Positions 10,514-25,300 of a DNA stretch of 64,000 nucleotides are shown piece by piece. This DNA is from Syngnathus acus (Eukaryota > Chordata > Actinopteri > Syngnathiformes > Syngnathidae). The notes beneath the pieces are model-generated. The model saw only the letters and a list, made by a program, of their open reading frames with translations. It was not told the origin of the DNA and did not search any database. The translations under genes were made by a program, and so were the position numbers. The DNA is taken from positions 4,154,001 through 4,218,000 of the forward strand of contig NC_051099.1 of assembly GCF_901709675.1 (NCBI RefSeq), given 5' to 3'. Positions within the stretch are counted from its first letter, which is position 1; every line of letters starts with the position of its first letter.

Positions 10514-13500
10514 TCAGGTCTCAAAGTACTTGTAGATCTGAGAGACGTACTGCATGACGCTCTGCCAGTCGGGCCTGTCTGTCTGCATCAGCTCCTCGAT
10601 GTTCTGCCCAGAGCAAATAAATGAAGTGTCATGACGGTACAAATAGATCCAAAGTGAAATATTTAAATAAAGTTGTATTATTTTTTTTATACAAGTAAAA
10701 AATATGATTTAATAACAGTTGATAGATTTCATAAAATTGGTATGATCGTCTGGAACATTTCCTATAAGAAAAAATTGATTTGAAATGCAGTTTAAATTGA
10801 ATCGCAGCCTCCCGTGTTCCCTTTTAAAGTGAAAAGATGAACATTTCCAATCTTTGTAGCTAGATGCATTTTTTTTTTTTTACTGTGGTCAGGATGGAAC
10901 ATTCTTTCACATTACGCAGTCCTCGTGGGGGTCTTTCTGGCTTTTTGCAGATACAAAATAAATGAGCTGTTGCACTGATTTATGTACTGTGTTTAAAACA
11001 CAAAACCCGTCCGTCTCCAACATGCGCACTTCCTATGAACCTAGCTTTGAAAGTAGCTAAATAAACATTCAACATGAATGCAAAGATTTACATTTCAGGC
11101 ATTTTTCTGCTATCAAAGAGACGCAAAGGGCCGACTCCCGTAGTCCCGATAAAACAGATTGGGACGGTTTGAAGGAACTCAGACTAAACTGTTTGGTGGA
11201 AGAATTCAAGGTTGTTTTGGAAGATATCAGGAGGAGGATGACATAGCAAGAGAAGTCCAGTTAATGTTTAAACTCTCTTGGGAAAATTATTTTATATACT
11301 ACTACTGAGTAGGGATATATTTTGACTCTTAAAAACAAAAAGGTCAAAAATGATTTGTTTTTCTATCAGATATAGTCCATCTGACTGTTCTTAGGTGAAA
11401 CCTATTAAATATCGATATTTTTTAAACCTATTAAATAAACCTATTGTGCCATTTCTACTCACCAGGGAAGTTTTGATGCCAATACTCTCGGCGGCCTGAA
11501 AAGCCAGCGTCAGATTCCGGATCTGAAGGTAAAATTAATCACACTGTCACATTGTCTTGCAAAAATGCACACACAAAACTGGATACATTTTTAGTCGATT
11601 CTTTAATAGATATATTTTTTTTATCTCAGTTGAAAAGTTCACATCGGGGCTAAACGAGACAGTATAAAAATTGCAAACCGGATTTTCTTTAAAAAGCAAT
11701 AACGTCCTCCTATCTGTAGCAAGCAATGTCATTTTTGTCCCATGTTGTAATCTCAAGTAGCATTTTGCAAGTGTCCTGCACTCTCTCCCCAATTATGCCA
11801 TAAACTGAAGCGAGCGAGCACCTGAACTCATCATGTTTGCCTTCAAACTGCCCGCACCGTTTTGGATGATAAAGTACTCCACTATCAATATTATTAAATC
11901 AATTCGGATCTAGTCATGGCTGGAAAAGAGCACCTTTCCCTGTTTCCTGCCTAAAACTCCAGGCCATCGATTACAATCTTGGGTAAAAACATCTGATGAT
12001 AAAGGGCGAGAGGGGCCGTAATGGGATTAGTGGAAGGACAGATTACACTGGAAAGAGCTGCTTGGCTGTTTGGGCCCCGAGGGTGAAGTCACTCAGCAAG
12101 AGTTATTAAAGTCAACTCCCGTCTATTGAATTATTCAGCACGGTGGCAGCGCCGTGTCTCTGTCATCAACTTAATGTAACGCGCCCGACTCATTCGTCAC
12201 TTAGGATGAAAAAGTACCGGCGTTTGACTTTTTGGTTTTAACGCGGCAAGCCACGGTATGCTGCTCCGACCGTGTGACTAGCAACAATCTTTGGATCCCT
12301 CCACGCTTTGAAGAAAAAAAAAAAAAAACTGGAGCTAACTTTATCAAGAAAGTATGTAGCCTAGTTTAACAGTGGGAACAAAAACAAACGTTCCTTAGAT
12401 ATGAATGCTGAATGCCTGATTGTGGTTTAGAAGAGATTGTACAGTAGATACCCTCAGGGTTTATTTTATTAATTTATGGAAAAAAAAAATCAGAAAGAGC
12501 CACAAGCAACCCTTGTGACATTAAGTGTATACATAACTGATTTGTTCGCTTATGAGTGTAGGGGCTCGTGATGGATCTAAGTCAAAACAATGTTGCGCAA
12601 TATGCTGTATTGTAAATATACAAATTTATAAAGTCAAATCGAGCATGTTTCTGTGTTTTCCCGAAGTCTTGTACCTTATCTTGACTGATGAGTTCCTGGT
12701 AGGGGATGTGGGCGGGCAAATATGTGTGCAGAAGGGCGCAAAAAGCCAAACCATCACTCCAACTGCTGCTGAAGTTGGTCACGTCAATATTCTGTCCACA
12801 AACAAAAGACGGAGGTTAGAATAAGAGGTTTTGGTGGGATATTAATGCCTTTTCAAGATGTTATCAGGATCTTCTTGGATCCCTTTTGTTAATCTCCCCT
12901 CTGTGAGGAGCACAAATGGGAGCATGTTCACTCAGGTGAAAAGGTCAGAAGCGTGGTACATACAGTCATGATTAAGGAAGGTCACATTTAAATATTTTTT
13001 TTAAGCAGGTCTTTCACAGCCCGTTTTTTTTTTTTTTTTTTTTGTCCTGGAGGGGTGGTTCTTGTTAACAGAGTCTTCTGCACGTCCAGTTTGAATGGGG
13101 ATGTTGCAAGTCGCAGAGCATCGCTTTGAAAGGACAACAGCTTATTATTATTATGAGGGGACAGCCTGGCTCCAAGCTGTTGTTTGCTTCAGTTCCGCTT
13201 TCTAATTTCTCTGAGTACACTAAAGTCATATTCGTTGTCAAAAACGTAGGAAACCTGTAAAATCCAGTTGTGGAACAATAGTTTATTGTGTGTGTCGTGG
13301 GGGGGGTTCTTCCTTTGTGTGAATTTTCCCTTACCTCCATAGCCCAGTGCTAGCCAGCGCATGTTGGTTTCAATTCTTGTCTTAATATGTCAGGAGAGTC
13401 TTCTAATGGCGCAATAATCGTATAAATAAAATTGATTGTAATTTTATGCGCAGTTTGAACATTTAATTTAGTGATTCTTTGGCATACCACTAGAGGGTGC

Positions 13501-16304
13501 CTGCATACCACGCGTTGTATCATTGCTGTAAAAAAAAACTGGTTTTATAAAGTGTAATTAAACAGAAAATCATAACTAGACTGTAATCCATTCAGGGGCG
13601 TGGCCTAATGAGTGACATCAGAAGCAGCAGTTTAAGCGTTATTAGCATCGACCCCATATTCCTTATTTTCATTTTTGTATTTGTGTGTCTTACCATCTGC
13701 CCTATTCAATAACTAGGTCGAGTTTTGTGTACAGCTTTGAATCAGCCTTCCAGCGCCACCACAAGTGACGGATCAGACGTTTGTTTACTGACGCTTCAAA
13801 CCGCCCGGTCATCAATCTGTGCCTCAAGGAGCAGAGTCCAGCTGATTTTTCATTCCAAATATCTAATCAGAGGATTGATCCAAAGCAGTGACTGCAGGCC
13901 AATGCAATTAGCTTACCTGATTGGACACCAAAACTACATAGCTCCCCAGGTCCTGGGGAAACTAATGCAAAAAACAAAATCTTAACTTTCGGCCCACAAA
14001 ACCTGAGCTTCACCGTAAAGTTCGAATTTCTTTCCAATATCCCAGTTAGCCTTATAGTGCTGGAAGCATCTGCGCTAATTAACAAATAGCATGACTTACC
14101 CATTTTAGACACTAGATGACTTCAGGATCTTTGGTGATAGGATGTCATGATGGATTTAGATCATTCGAATTGAATTGAAGAAATCAATCCAGGAATCACA
14201 TTTAATTATCAATAGCTAACAAGAACAGAACACACATTTCATATCAATGTGCAATATTATTCAAAGTCAAATTAAGTGAGCGTGGGTTGCTGTGCCCTTA
14301 AACCATCCATCAGTCACAGCGTCCAAGTCTAAGGGGCAGGTGTGTGCAGTCATGTCAGCCCTCATTCCCTTCCTGTTGCATTATAAGTAGCCGTGTGTGT
14401 GTGTGTGTGTGACACATAATACGCACGCGCTCAGTGATTAAATGTTAGTCAGAATGCAGACACTCCGAGACAAAGATAGATCATGACAAACAAATAAGGA
14501 GAGGGCCGCACGTGTATGTGCATCAGGTCTGAAATGATGGTTTGGGGTGGGCGGGGCTAATAGAGGCCAGCGGTTGCCGGGTTTCGGCGAGAGTGAGGCA
14601 TGCATGCTAAAACAGCAAGGGCGGCTCACAAAAGCAAACACAGCATCAAGCGACAGGAAGTGTCTAGCTTGGCACAAAAGGCAGAGCCATGGCTTTTTTT
14701 TTTTTTTTGGGGGCAGGCTCAGGAGAGAGAGGGAAGATTTGGATATGATGAAGAACAGAACTTGATTTTTGTACAATAGAAAAGACGATAACTGCATGAC
14801 TTGAGAAGGTTGCAAAATGGATGAAAGCAGGGGAGACATCAGCCTGAGAGCTTTGTGTGACTGATGAGCTCGGTATATTTCCTGTCAGGCAATCACTTTA
14901 CCTCACCACCATGAGCACAACAGCGACCAGGGAGAAAAAAATAAATTGACAAAAAGAAGACAGACATGTACAAGAAATGGAAGCTTGCGTGAAGGTCACA
15001 AAATTTGACTCCCTTCCAGCACGTGTGAGAGTTGTATCACCTGATCACATTTTAGTAGACCTGGATTTTCTTTTTACGATCCATTCAAAGGAGCTCCTCT
15101 AAGCGGCAGTCTGCCAAAACCACGCCCATCCTGGGGAGCCCCACAGCAAGCTCTTTTTTTTTTTATGGCCATTTATCCGCTCATCAAATAACCCAATTTT
15201 CCTTGAATCACGCAGCACAGCATTTCCTGCTATTGTTTTAATGGGCTTATTTGACAGAAGCTTGGAGTAGTTTCAATACGGAGTCAGCACATCAAGAGGT
15301 GTTGACGATACTCTTGTTGAACTCCGACGGACTGCTGGTCATTAGCTTTTATTTAACGGTGATGCAAAATTATTTTGGGCGGGTTTACACCAAGGACCCA
15401 AACGGCTGTTCATGCATTCCTGGAGCGGCAGGAGCAGGACTTCGGAAGCAAAGGGTCAGGGTCGGAATGGAAAACGTCACTTAGTTGTTGGCTAGATAAG
15501 AACCTGCTTCCTGACTTCTGTTAAGGTGCTTTTGTACATGACCTTTGACCCCCCCCCCCCCCTCTTGAGGGAATATAATTGGTATAACAAATGAGCAGAA
15601 TTTACACTTTGTTTTCTCATTCAGTGTCTGACCTCCATTCCTTCCACTCATGGGGGTCCGTTCCTGTCTTTCTATGTGTGTGTTTGTGAGAGAGAAAACG
15701 TGTTTCCCAGACAGGGCCGGATGAGCTGTTGCTCTGACAGACCCAGCTGAGCCCAACGCTTCGAGCCTTTGCTCATTGTTCCCATCTTAAACAAATAGGG
15801 CTTTTATTTTTGTTTGGCTTCTACGGTTAATGAGAAAACATTTTATAAGCGTCTGCAGTCTAAAATAGGACATCAAAGTGGCTGGTAAATATACAGGAGA
15901 CAAATATGTATTCCAGTAAGCAAACCACAAACATCACATTTAGTAACAATGTCTTGTAGACCAGGGGCAGAGCTAGGATTTTTTTCCTTGGGGAGGCCCT
16001 GGGGGGAAGGGGCAAGGAAAATATCACTGAAAAATCTCAGAGCACAAAAAAGATGATGTCATCTAGTTGAATTGATTTGCTTGTGGCGTTGCTGGAATTG
16101 ATAATTAAATTTTTTTTTTTTTTTAATAATAATTAATTCGAGTTAACTTTATTCCCAAGGTGCCAACAACCTCTTTTGGACTGTAATTTCCCACGAGTGC
16201 CCCCCCCCCCCCCCCCCCTCAATGTTCTTGTCTCCCTTAGGGTCGAGTCAATCCGAACCTTTTTAAAAGGTCCTCACTCATCGATCAGTGCACGCGCATG
16301 CATG

Positions 16305-16386
<82 letters not shown>

Positions 16387-19300
16387 CATAAATTCACCTG
16401 AGGCTCAACCCACAATACATGATTTAAAGCACGTAGGCTTATTGTCTCTCCTTTCACCATGTTTTTTTTTTTTCTTCACTCTCAAACACTTGCGGTAAAT
16501 AAGCATGTGTGTTTGCACAGCCCCATGTAAGATGATAGGACACAATCAGTTCACAAGCTCCACTGTGCTCTTGTGATGATGACACAACACACACACACAC
16601 ACACACACTTAGTATGTGTCCTGCTCCATTATTGATTCAGGTATGTGTGACATCCAGATTTGTATACAGATATAATCACACCGATTTGCTTTGTACCTGA
16701 ACAACTACCTGCTCACAATAGCTCGCGCTTCCTGTTACATTTTATAATTAGGCTTGTGCCTGATGGAAAACTTGACTGACCTCTTGTTAGGTAGCCAGAT
16801 GCACACACTATACTTCGACCCCGCCCCCTTCATATTGCGATTACAATTAAATAAGCCTTTTTCATGGTCCTTCTTCCCATGTATTTTTTTTTTTTAAACA
16901 CAATCGATAAATCGATCTGGATATCTGGAACTTAACTGGACCTTTCCATAAATTAAGAATAAATATTTTGTTATTGATCTGCATCTAAATACTAGTTCAT
17001 TGAAGTTTGGAGCCAGGAAGAGTTTCTGTGAACGATAACTGCACTGACCTTATCAGCGTCCAAAATGGCCGTGACAAAGCAACACGAATTGTACCTCTGC
17101 TTGTCTTTTTTTTTTTTACAGTGTCACTTTGTGAGTAGACTGACTATAATTGGTGACTCGACTGTAACAACCTAACCTTTCGCGAGATGTATCGGACCTG
17201 AAGTGACATCAGACGCTGACCTTTTACCTCTGCTCAAAAGGTGACAGCAGTCACTCGTATCCAGGTAACTTCAACCTGTCATCTTTGCTATTTTGCAGTT
17301 CACCAAGAATTTTTTTTTTTTTGTAAAACGTTTATTGTATAAACATGAGCATGGACATCCTTGCTTGGGGCAAACAGATGGAGTATCTGAGACTCTGAAC
17401 TTGACCTAAACAACATTTTTGCTCCCTTTCAATTTTCCTTCAATTTCCCCAATCCTGGTTAGATTAGGTAAACAAGGAATTCATATAATGTCCTCCAAGT
17501 ATAAGACTGTTACAATTGGTGTGAAAGTCGAGTTTCTTAACTGGCTGGTTATCAGGGATAGAATCTAACTACAAGATGGCGGATGGCAAGCATCATCTGA
17601 ATCAACAACAAGCGCCTCTGGAGGGAAGAGGTTAGCGATAGACTACAACAGATAAAATCCGATCTTCTTAGATTATGCTTCATACTTAAGAAAAAAAACG
17701 TCTCGAACAAGAGAATTTAAAGAATGAGGCCGTGCGAGGACATCAGAACAGCTGCGACTTCACTAAATCTTTTAATCCCGTTTAAACTTGTTTTATAAAC
17801 TTGAATTTGCTGTGAACATAAAGCCTCAACGCTGCCTTCCGAGACAGCTGCTTTAAACTGATTGAATTTATTTGCCTCTATCCCAAAATCAAATTAAATT
17901 CCACGTTATGAGCTGTCTCATGTTTCATGGCGCACGTTTGCGTGAATGTCCGTCTAATGGTCCAGCATCTTATCAGGCATGTGCTTGCTGGTCAACCTTA
18001 TTAGGCAACATGTTGTCATCACACAGGATTCTGTGTTTTATCAACAAGCACACACACACAGTGTGACTATTAAACTTTAGAGGGGGCAAATATGGCCTAT
18101 TAATAATATTTATTCCCTGGCAGGCTGGATTTGTAGTTGGTAGTTATCACCGGTCTTGTCATGATTGTATTGTAGATTTTGGCTCATGGAGGGTCACATT
18201 GAAATGCACACATCACATTTTTGGTAGAAAAGGAAAAATGTGTTTGTAAAATACGGATCGCACGTTTGTAACATTTGACACCTTTGAAGTGTCTGCTTTG
18301 CACAACTCGAAGACATAAAAAATTATATAAAAAAAAAAGGAAAATAATATCAAATTATATGTATATTTTTATTATATTATATTAAAAAAGGAAAAATAAT
18401 ATTAAATTATATGTATATATATGGATATTTTTTATTATATTATATTTAAATAAAAAAGAAAAATATTAAATTAGATGTATATAGATAGACAGACTTAGAC
18501 TTTGGCTACTGCCAGGTTTTAGATGTGTGGAACAAATTAATACAATAAATCGGACAAACAAACTTCAATCCATCGGGGGAAGAACTGCAAACAAACGTAA
18601 TTAACAGCAATGCGGCAAAAAGCACGATCCGACCCCGACTGGGCTCAACTCGGACGTGAGAAAGATCTTTAGCCTGTGATCCCTACCGGATAGCCTTGTG
18701 TTTTCTTCTGGCACCACTTCAGTAGAGCGTTCCTCTTAGATCCCCCATACTCCCGCGTGAGTGCAGCCAAGGGGTCCGTACTTTCCACACCGTCACGAGG
18801 GAAACACAAACCACAAATGCACAGTGAGAGACACACAGATGGTGCGATAACAGATAAGTCTATTTGAGTTAAATGTATAAATGCAAATATTGTCATTAGA
18901 TTACAGCCTTGAAGTTAATGCTCCCTCCAAATGAATGGGATGCATGCTTTTGCAATGGCGTAAAATAAAAAAAAAAGAAACAAGATGAAACATACACACA
19001 CGGTACATGAACTGCGCTTTCCGATGACACGAATATTGTTCCCAAGGTCATCTCGGCGGTGTTTGTGTTGTAGCCGGAGCCATGGGAAGACCACGACGCC
19101 CGGTCGTTGATCTCAAAACGGTGTTGCGCCACTTGGCTGTTAAATTCATTAGTCTCTTTTAGGCGTCGCTTAGCATTGAAAAAGTTTTCCAGTCACATGT
19201 GGACACATTCATCACCAATGTATATTAGTTGCATAATCATCCTGGAGGACCATACCAAAAACAGTCATAATAACACGCTGCTGTTTGGAAGGTCTTAATA

Positions 19301-22300
19301 AGGACGTACAATAACAACACTTCGCTGCCAATGATTGTCCGAGTGAAAACACTGCAGGAGGTTTTAATATTCTCTTAATGAATCAATTGGGAAATATGGG
19401 ATCGGTGAGACGGGTTATCGATGTCAACAGTCTGATTACGGAACTGAGGGTGTGTCTAGACTCGGGGATGGCAAAGTAGAAGTCATTAAGCAGACTCATT
19501 GTGACAACATAGGGGGTTTTAATACCATTCATTTTTTCAAATCAATTTTATTTTTAAATATTTGATTTCAATATTTCTTTTTTAAATATTTGAACAGTTT
19601 TTATTAGTCTCTGTTTTGAAAACTAGTTATTCATCAGTTTGTTGTGTAGTTGTGTACAATGATGATTGCGGAAGCAACATTTCTTTTTTTCCACCGGGTT
19701 GTGTTGACATTTAGTGCATTGGACTAGACACTTAAATTTCCTATAAATCTCAATTTCTCATTTTTATTCTACCAAGATGACATGGCAGGAATATTTGACA
19801 ATTACCCTGACTCACCTGAACATACTGTTGGCCTGGTTGCAGGTAAAAGATGATGCACGGCTTCTCAGAGAAGCAGGACTTTTGAATATTGACTCTAGAG
19901 ATGGACTCTTCCTCATCAGGATGTTGCTTTTCGTCTCCTCTCTTCCGCCTGAAAATTTACCTGCACAATCGGAGTACGTAGAAATTAGACACTTGTGATT
20001 ATTTATTTGACAGAAAAAAGCAAAATGAAAATAGGGTGAATGGGAATCAGCCATCACATATAGTAAACATCAGGTTGGCTCTTAAGACAATATGGAGTGA
20101 GTTGGTGTATGCCTGAGGTCATGCAGAAGGAAGTAGCAACATGTAATATGATCATACAAGATAAGTAACCGCATTTGCTCCCTGGAACAAAAAAAAAAAA
20201 ACATAAAGCTATCTTCCTAAAGATTGGAAATCTTTTTTTACTTGACAGAGTGTGACACCAAAATACACCTGACCTTTTAGTCTGTCTTGTGTTGCCAGGA
20301 TACTAGCCGCCACCTATGATTTGTGTTTAAGCTAATATTTGTGGCTGTCCAAATACTGAGAATAATAATGACAATAACAACACATTAAAAACTAATTAGG
20401 ATGATCTGTTATGTACCGTGAGGACGAACAAAGTCGCCATGATTGATTCTTTTTTCCAACAACTTGGACAGCGGCTTTATGTTCGACTGCCTCTGTGAGA
20501 AATAAAACAGATCAAATTGGGTAAGATTATTTTTTTTACATTAGCAATTTAATTTGGGGCTTAATGGTGCTAACCTGGATAGGCGAAACTGCAGCTGCAG
20601 GTGCTGTGCGCGTCGGGATTCCACTTAGAGGGCTTCTAGGTGAGCTGTGGATTTGAACTGTCAGGCCCGGTCCATCTGAGTGACATAAGTGTACACAAAA
20701 TATATATTCAAAAAAGTATATATAGTGGTATTGTATGGCTGCGGGTTGCATCGCTTACTCTGTCCGCCAGTATCAGATGACTTGATGGGGGACTTGACAG
20801 GAGCTCCTGGTTCCGTGTTGGCATCACCGTTGATGTCAGTGGGTGGGCTCGGGATCACACCGCAACATTTACGGCTGTTTGTGTGCACTTTTAAATCATC
20901 CCCTTGAGACCTGACAAACACAATGAATACAATCGTAAATCTGGCTGCTCCAGATGTATTTTGAACTTACAAATTGGTTGAAAGGCGTAAAGAAGTTACA
21001 CATTTTAATGACTATAACGCTGGACTCCAAAATGACACAGGAGCCACATATCTACTGGCATAATATAATTTATTTGTGAATCGTTAAGATTGACACACAG
21101 TTTTATACGAGCATGGATGCAGTCTTTGTGGTCTTCCTCATTGTATGGCTTTATTCAAGACAACGTAAACACATGACCTCTGCCGAAATTGTTGTGTTGT
21201 TGATTGGAATTAGCAACAAGAGAAAGTATTTTGTGAGGGTGGAGGAGGGGGCAGTTGCAGGGATCACAGTTTTGCGATTATACAAAAGACAATAAATCAG
21301 GACAACGAATGCAATTCCAAGTGGAACCTGAGATCCTGTAACCATGTGGCCCGTAGAAGTATTAAACTCTCCATGGGTAGTATTTGGCTCATATAAGACA
21401 AACCTAATTGACATTTTCATATTTGTAAACAAACCCTTTCAGTGTAATGTAGCACAGTTAAACTGGTCTTTCTGATATGGCCATAATTTAATAATAAAGA
21501 CAGTGGAATAACTGTAAAATTAGCTTGTTAATGCAACTTTTTAAAATTTATAAACGTAATCTAAATTTTGGCAACAGGTCATCCTGGATGAGCGCATACT
21601 GGACATAAAAGACAGCACACAGAGTAAAATAAACCCTCGGCCGGTTCACGATATGGTGTTACATAGCGCCATCTACTGGCATAATATGGCATTACAGTTA
21701 GACACAGCAGAGACTAAATGCATTGGGCCTTATTTACCAACCGTTCTAAAAACAATGAGCATATTTGTCACACAATATAAATACATAAATAAATATTCCT
21801 CAAAATACAACTTATTATTTTAGTGCATTTCAATGTAATATAAAATTGTAGGATTTTGAACACCATTATATCTTCATCTATAAATTTAAAAGTCATTCAT
21901 TAAACCTATTTTGAACGTTTTAGAACATTCTTAGGTTGGTAAATCAGGTCCATTGTTTTTAAGTCTCCATAGCCCCCACCTGAATTACAAAATAGACAGA
22001 AAAAAAAAGGTTTTATCTAATATGTGTAATCCTCAGTCCGACAGCTCATTTATCATGACAATACAATAGTATTTAATAATGTACGTATTTTCTAGTAAAA
22101 TGGTTGAGAACCACAAACAGTGTGTGATGACAGGTGCTTTTAGGAAATTAAAACACTTTTTTTACATAACAGACACAACAACTCATCTTTAAAAGGCACA
22201 CTTAACTTTGCAATTTAAGAAAAATATCAAATATCACAAAAGAAAATTACAAACGCGGTACATTGGAGTACATCGAGAAAAAAAACAAAATACATAAAAA

Positions 22301-25300
22301 AACTTTTATGCGGGTACATTTCAAAGATGTGGAAAATATAAACAGCCATATTTATGCTGCTGAAGAAAGCGTACACAATTTGCACGGATGCTTGTTGATT
22401 ACCATTTTTCTTTTCCAACTAATAACTTAAGTGCGTCAATATCGACTGACTCCGATCTTCACAAGGTGCTTAAACATCACTTAGTGTCCTTCGACTGCGG
22501 TCTTGGTATCAAAAGTTGCTCCTGGGACAATTCTGAAAACAGAAAGACAGGGATCAACACATTTTTTTACACTGTAATTGGAATTTAGAGACCATAATAT
22601 TCATTTCAGACCAAAATACTACCTCATGCATAAATCATTAACCAATATCTAATGATAAAGCTGCTATCCAATCGAGATCTTTGATGCATTGCCTGAAAAA
22701 TACATCCGGCCATGCTGCGCACAACAGCCGCTCGCTAACTAGGGCTTATTCCAACACACAACAGCAGGTGGCGCAAGAGACATTCGTTTGAACAGAATGA
22801 AGAAAAGCTTAGCAAAAAAAAATAGTTCTGCAGTGCCTTGAGCCAGTCTGTAGTGAAAGACAGAAGTCAAACGAGCTGAAGGTGAGAAATAGGGAGTTGT
22901 GATGAGAGCAGCGTCAGTAGCAGCAAGCTAGCAGGCGAACCGAACAGGGCTGGGAACTCACCTGGACTTGCCATATTCTTGCCAAAAGACATCTTTGTGA
23001 GGCATCAAATGGTGCTGCTGAAGGTGGGGGAACGGATGTAGCGTAACAGCTAATCTTGGCCTTTTACCCGATAACTAGCCATGTCGTATATTTATAAGGG
23101 ACGGCACGAAATGTCATTTTAAAAACAATTGTGGCGTTGAACATTGACGTGAATGGAAGGCTTAATGGTTCACACAATGGCGGGACACAACATGGCTAAG
23201 AACAAGTTGCCAAGGAAATGATGAGTTAGCCCTTGTTGAATCCGTTACAGTATGCGAATAAAAGCTAATGGTTAGTTCGAAATAGAACAAGCACGCTACT
23301 GCCTGGCATCAGAACAAAGACTCCTAAATGGATTTAGTTAAATGTCAATTGTTGGATGCTGTATCAGTGTATAAATTTGTAAAGTAGAAAGAAAGAAAAA
23401 AAAAAAAGAAAAGATTCCATGCACAGTGGTTGTGGATAGTGAGGTCAAAGTGTCTTTGCCAGGCAGTGGTCAGTGTAAAGGAGGAAAGCAGCTTAAAAGA
23501 AGCACGGAACGTCAAGTCGGATAAATCCCAGGAACCAAATTCTGAAATATTTTCATCCTGTATCATAAAAAAAGGTGAGCTAAATAACGCCTAATAATCT
23601 ATTAGGAATAGAAGATACATTTTGAACTTGGCAGCAGTGCTATGGAGGCGTGTGAGATGCGACTATCGTACCGAACACCTTGCAGGGATTCCAGGTCTAA
23701 AGAAAGCTTGGCGCTACGATCTTGCTCCTCCTGCAGCTGTCTTCTGAGTGTCCGGAGCTCCTGTTGAGCCTCCACTTTGATATCATTGGCAACCACCACG
23801 GCTGTCTGGAGATCGGCCTGGAACCGACGCCATTCATCTTTTTCTTCCTGTGAGAAAATGAAAAGACACATCTGCTCGAAAAAGATGCGTATCCAAAATA
23901 AAAGTGACACGCAATCCCAATCCCAAGCACGCTTACCTTCATCTGCCTGCTAAAAACTTTCAGTTGTCGTTCCGCTTCGAATTTCTGCTCCTCTAATTTT
24001 TTTGCGAGATCTGCAAACACAAATTGAAGGTCTCAACACTGAAGCTCGAAAAAAATAGAATTTCATGGAAAACGTACTCTCCAGGTCGAGGACTGTTTGA
24101 TTTGTGTGTAGGTTGATGGCCCGCTGTTGTTCCACCTGGTCCTCTAGTTCAAAGATGGTCTCCTTCATGTCCTTCACTTGTTTGTCAGCCAGCATGCCCA
24201 CCTCCTCCAAGGCACTCACCCGCTTGGTGAGCTCCTCCTCCCTCATCTCCGCTCTCTCCTGGACCTGCTGGCCTTTGGCATTCACCTGTGCGGCCATTTT
24301 GAATTCAGGATGTGAACAGAAATGCGGATTCATATAAAAATGCCAGCGTGATCCAGGTACCTTGGAGATGCTGGCTTGCACGTGCTCGGTCTCATCTTGG
24401 GCCTGCAGCAGGTCCCGCCTCAGCTCGGTCAGCTCCAGCTCCAGTCGGTCTCTCTCGGCACGGGCCGTCTTGAGTAGACTCTGCAGCTCTGTACTATCGC
24501 CGGCGCTCTGCACGGTCTTCAGCTCAGCCACCTTTTGCCTCTCGATGTCCACCTGTGCCTTCAGCCGACTATTTTCCACTCTGAGACAATCAACCGTGGC
24601 TTTCTGTTCTTCTGCCAACTGTGCGGCTTGACCTCCGGCTTCCAGCTCGTGGTTGAGTTGGCCATGTAGCCTGTCCATTTCTTCTCGCAGGCCATGCACC
24701 TGACCCTGGGCTTCCTGGTGCTCCTCCTCAAGAGCTCGTAGGCTGCCGGTTAACTGCTGCTGAATGTTCACCAGCTTCTCCCGTTCGAAGCGCGAGCTCT
24801 CCACCAGCTCGGCGTACCTTTGCTCGAGTTCGACGAGTCGAGGACCTTGCGTCCTGATCTCGTCCTCCCTCTGGGCTTGCTCCTGAAGTCGACTAGCCAG
24901 CGCCTCATTCTTCTGGGAGAGCAGCTCCAGACGTTCTCTCTGCTGCTGGAGCGAAGTCTGCAGGAGGCGTTTCTCCTCGGTTAGACGCTCGTTCTCAGTC
25001 GTCAGTTCTTGCACCACTTGCTGCTGGTCAGCCAGCTCCTGTACAGTGGCTTGTAGCTCCTCTGAAGTGCTGTGGTGGTTTTCCTCCATCTTGTGTATCT
25101 GTTCCGTCAGACTCCGCACCGACAAATCTCGTCCACCCGCCGTGGCTTCGCTACTGACATTGCTGCAAGTGGATCCTGAACGTGGGATCTTCTCAAACTC
25201 CGACGAGTCGGGTGAAGGTGAGTCCTTGGCAGAACCGGAGGAGACTGATGTTTTCATGGGACTGGTAGTTGGGCTGGAAACTGACGGCAGGCCATTCTGA

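Noticed and set aside
14438-14839. A 133-codon minus-strand frame
   Set aside because: Low-complexity Ser/Leu/Lys sequence over homopolymers in a specc1 intron; no domain.
16176-16498. Open frames reading HTHTHT or CVCVCV
   Set aside because: Translation of the (CA)n microsatellite.
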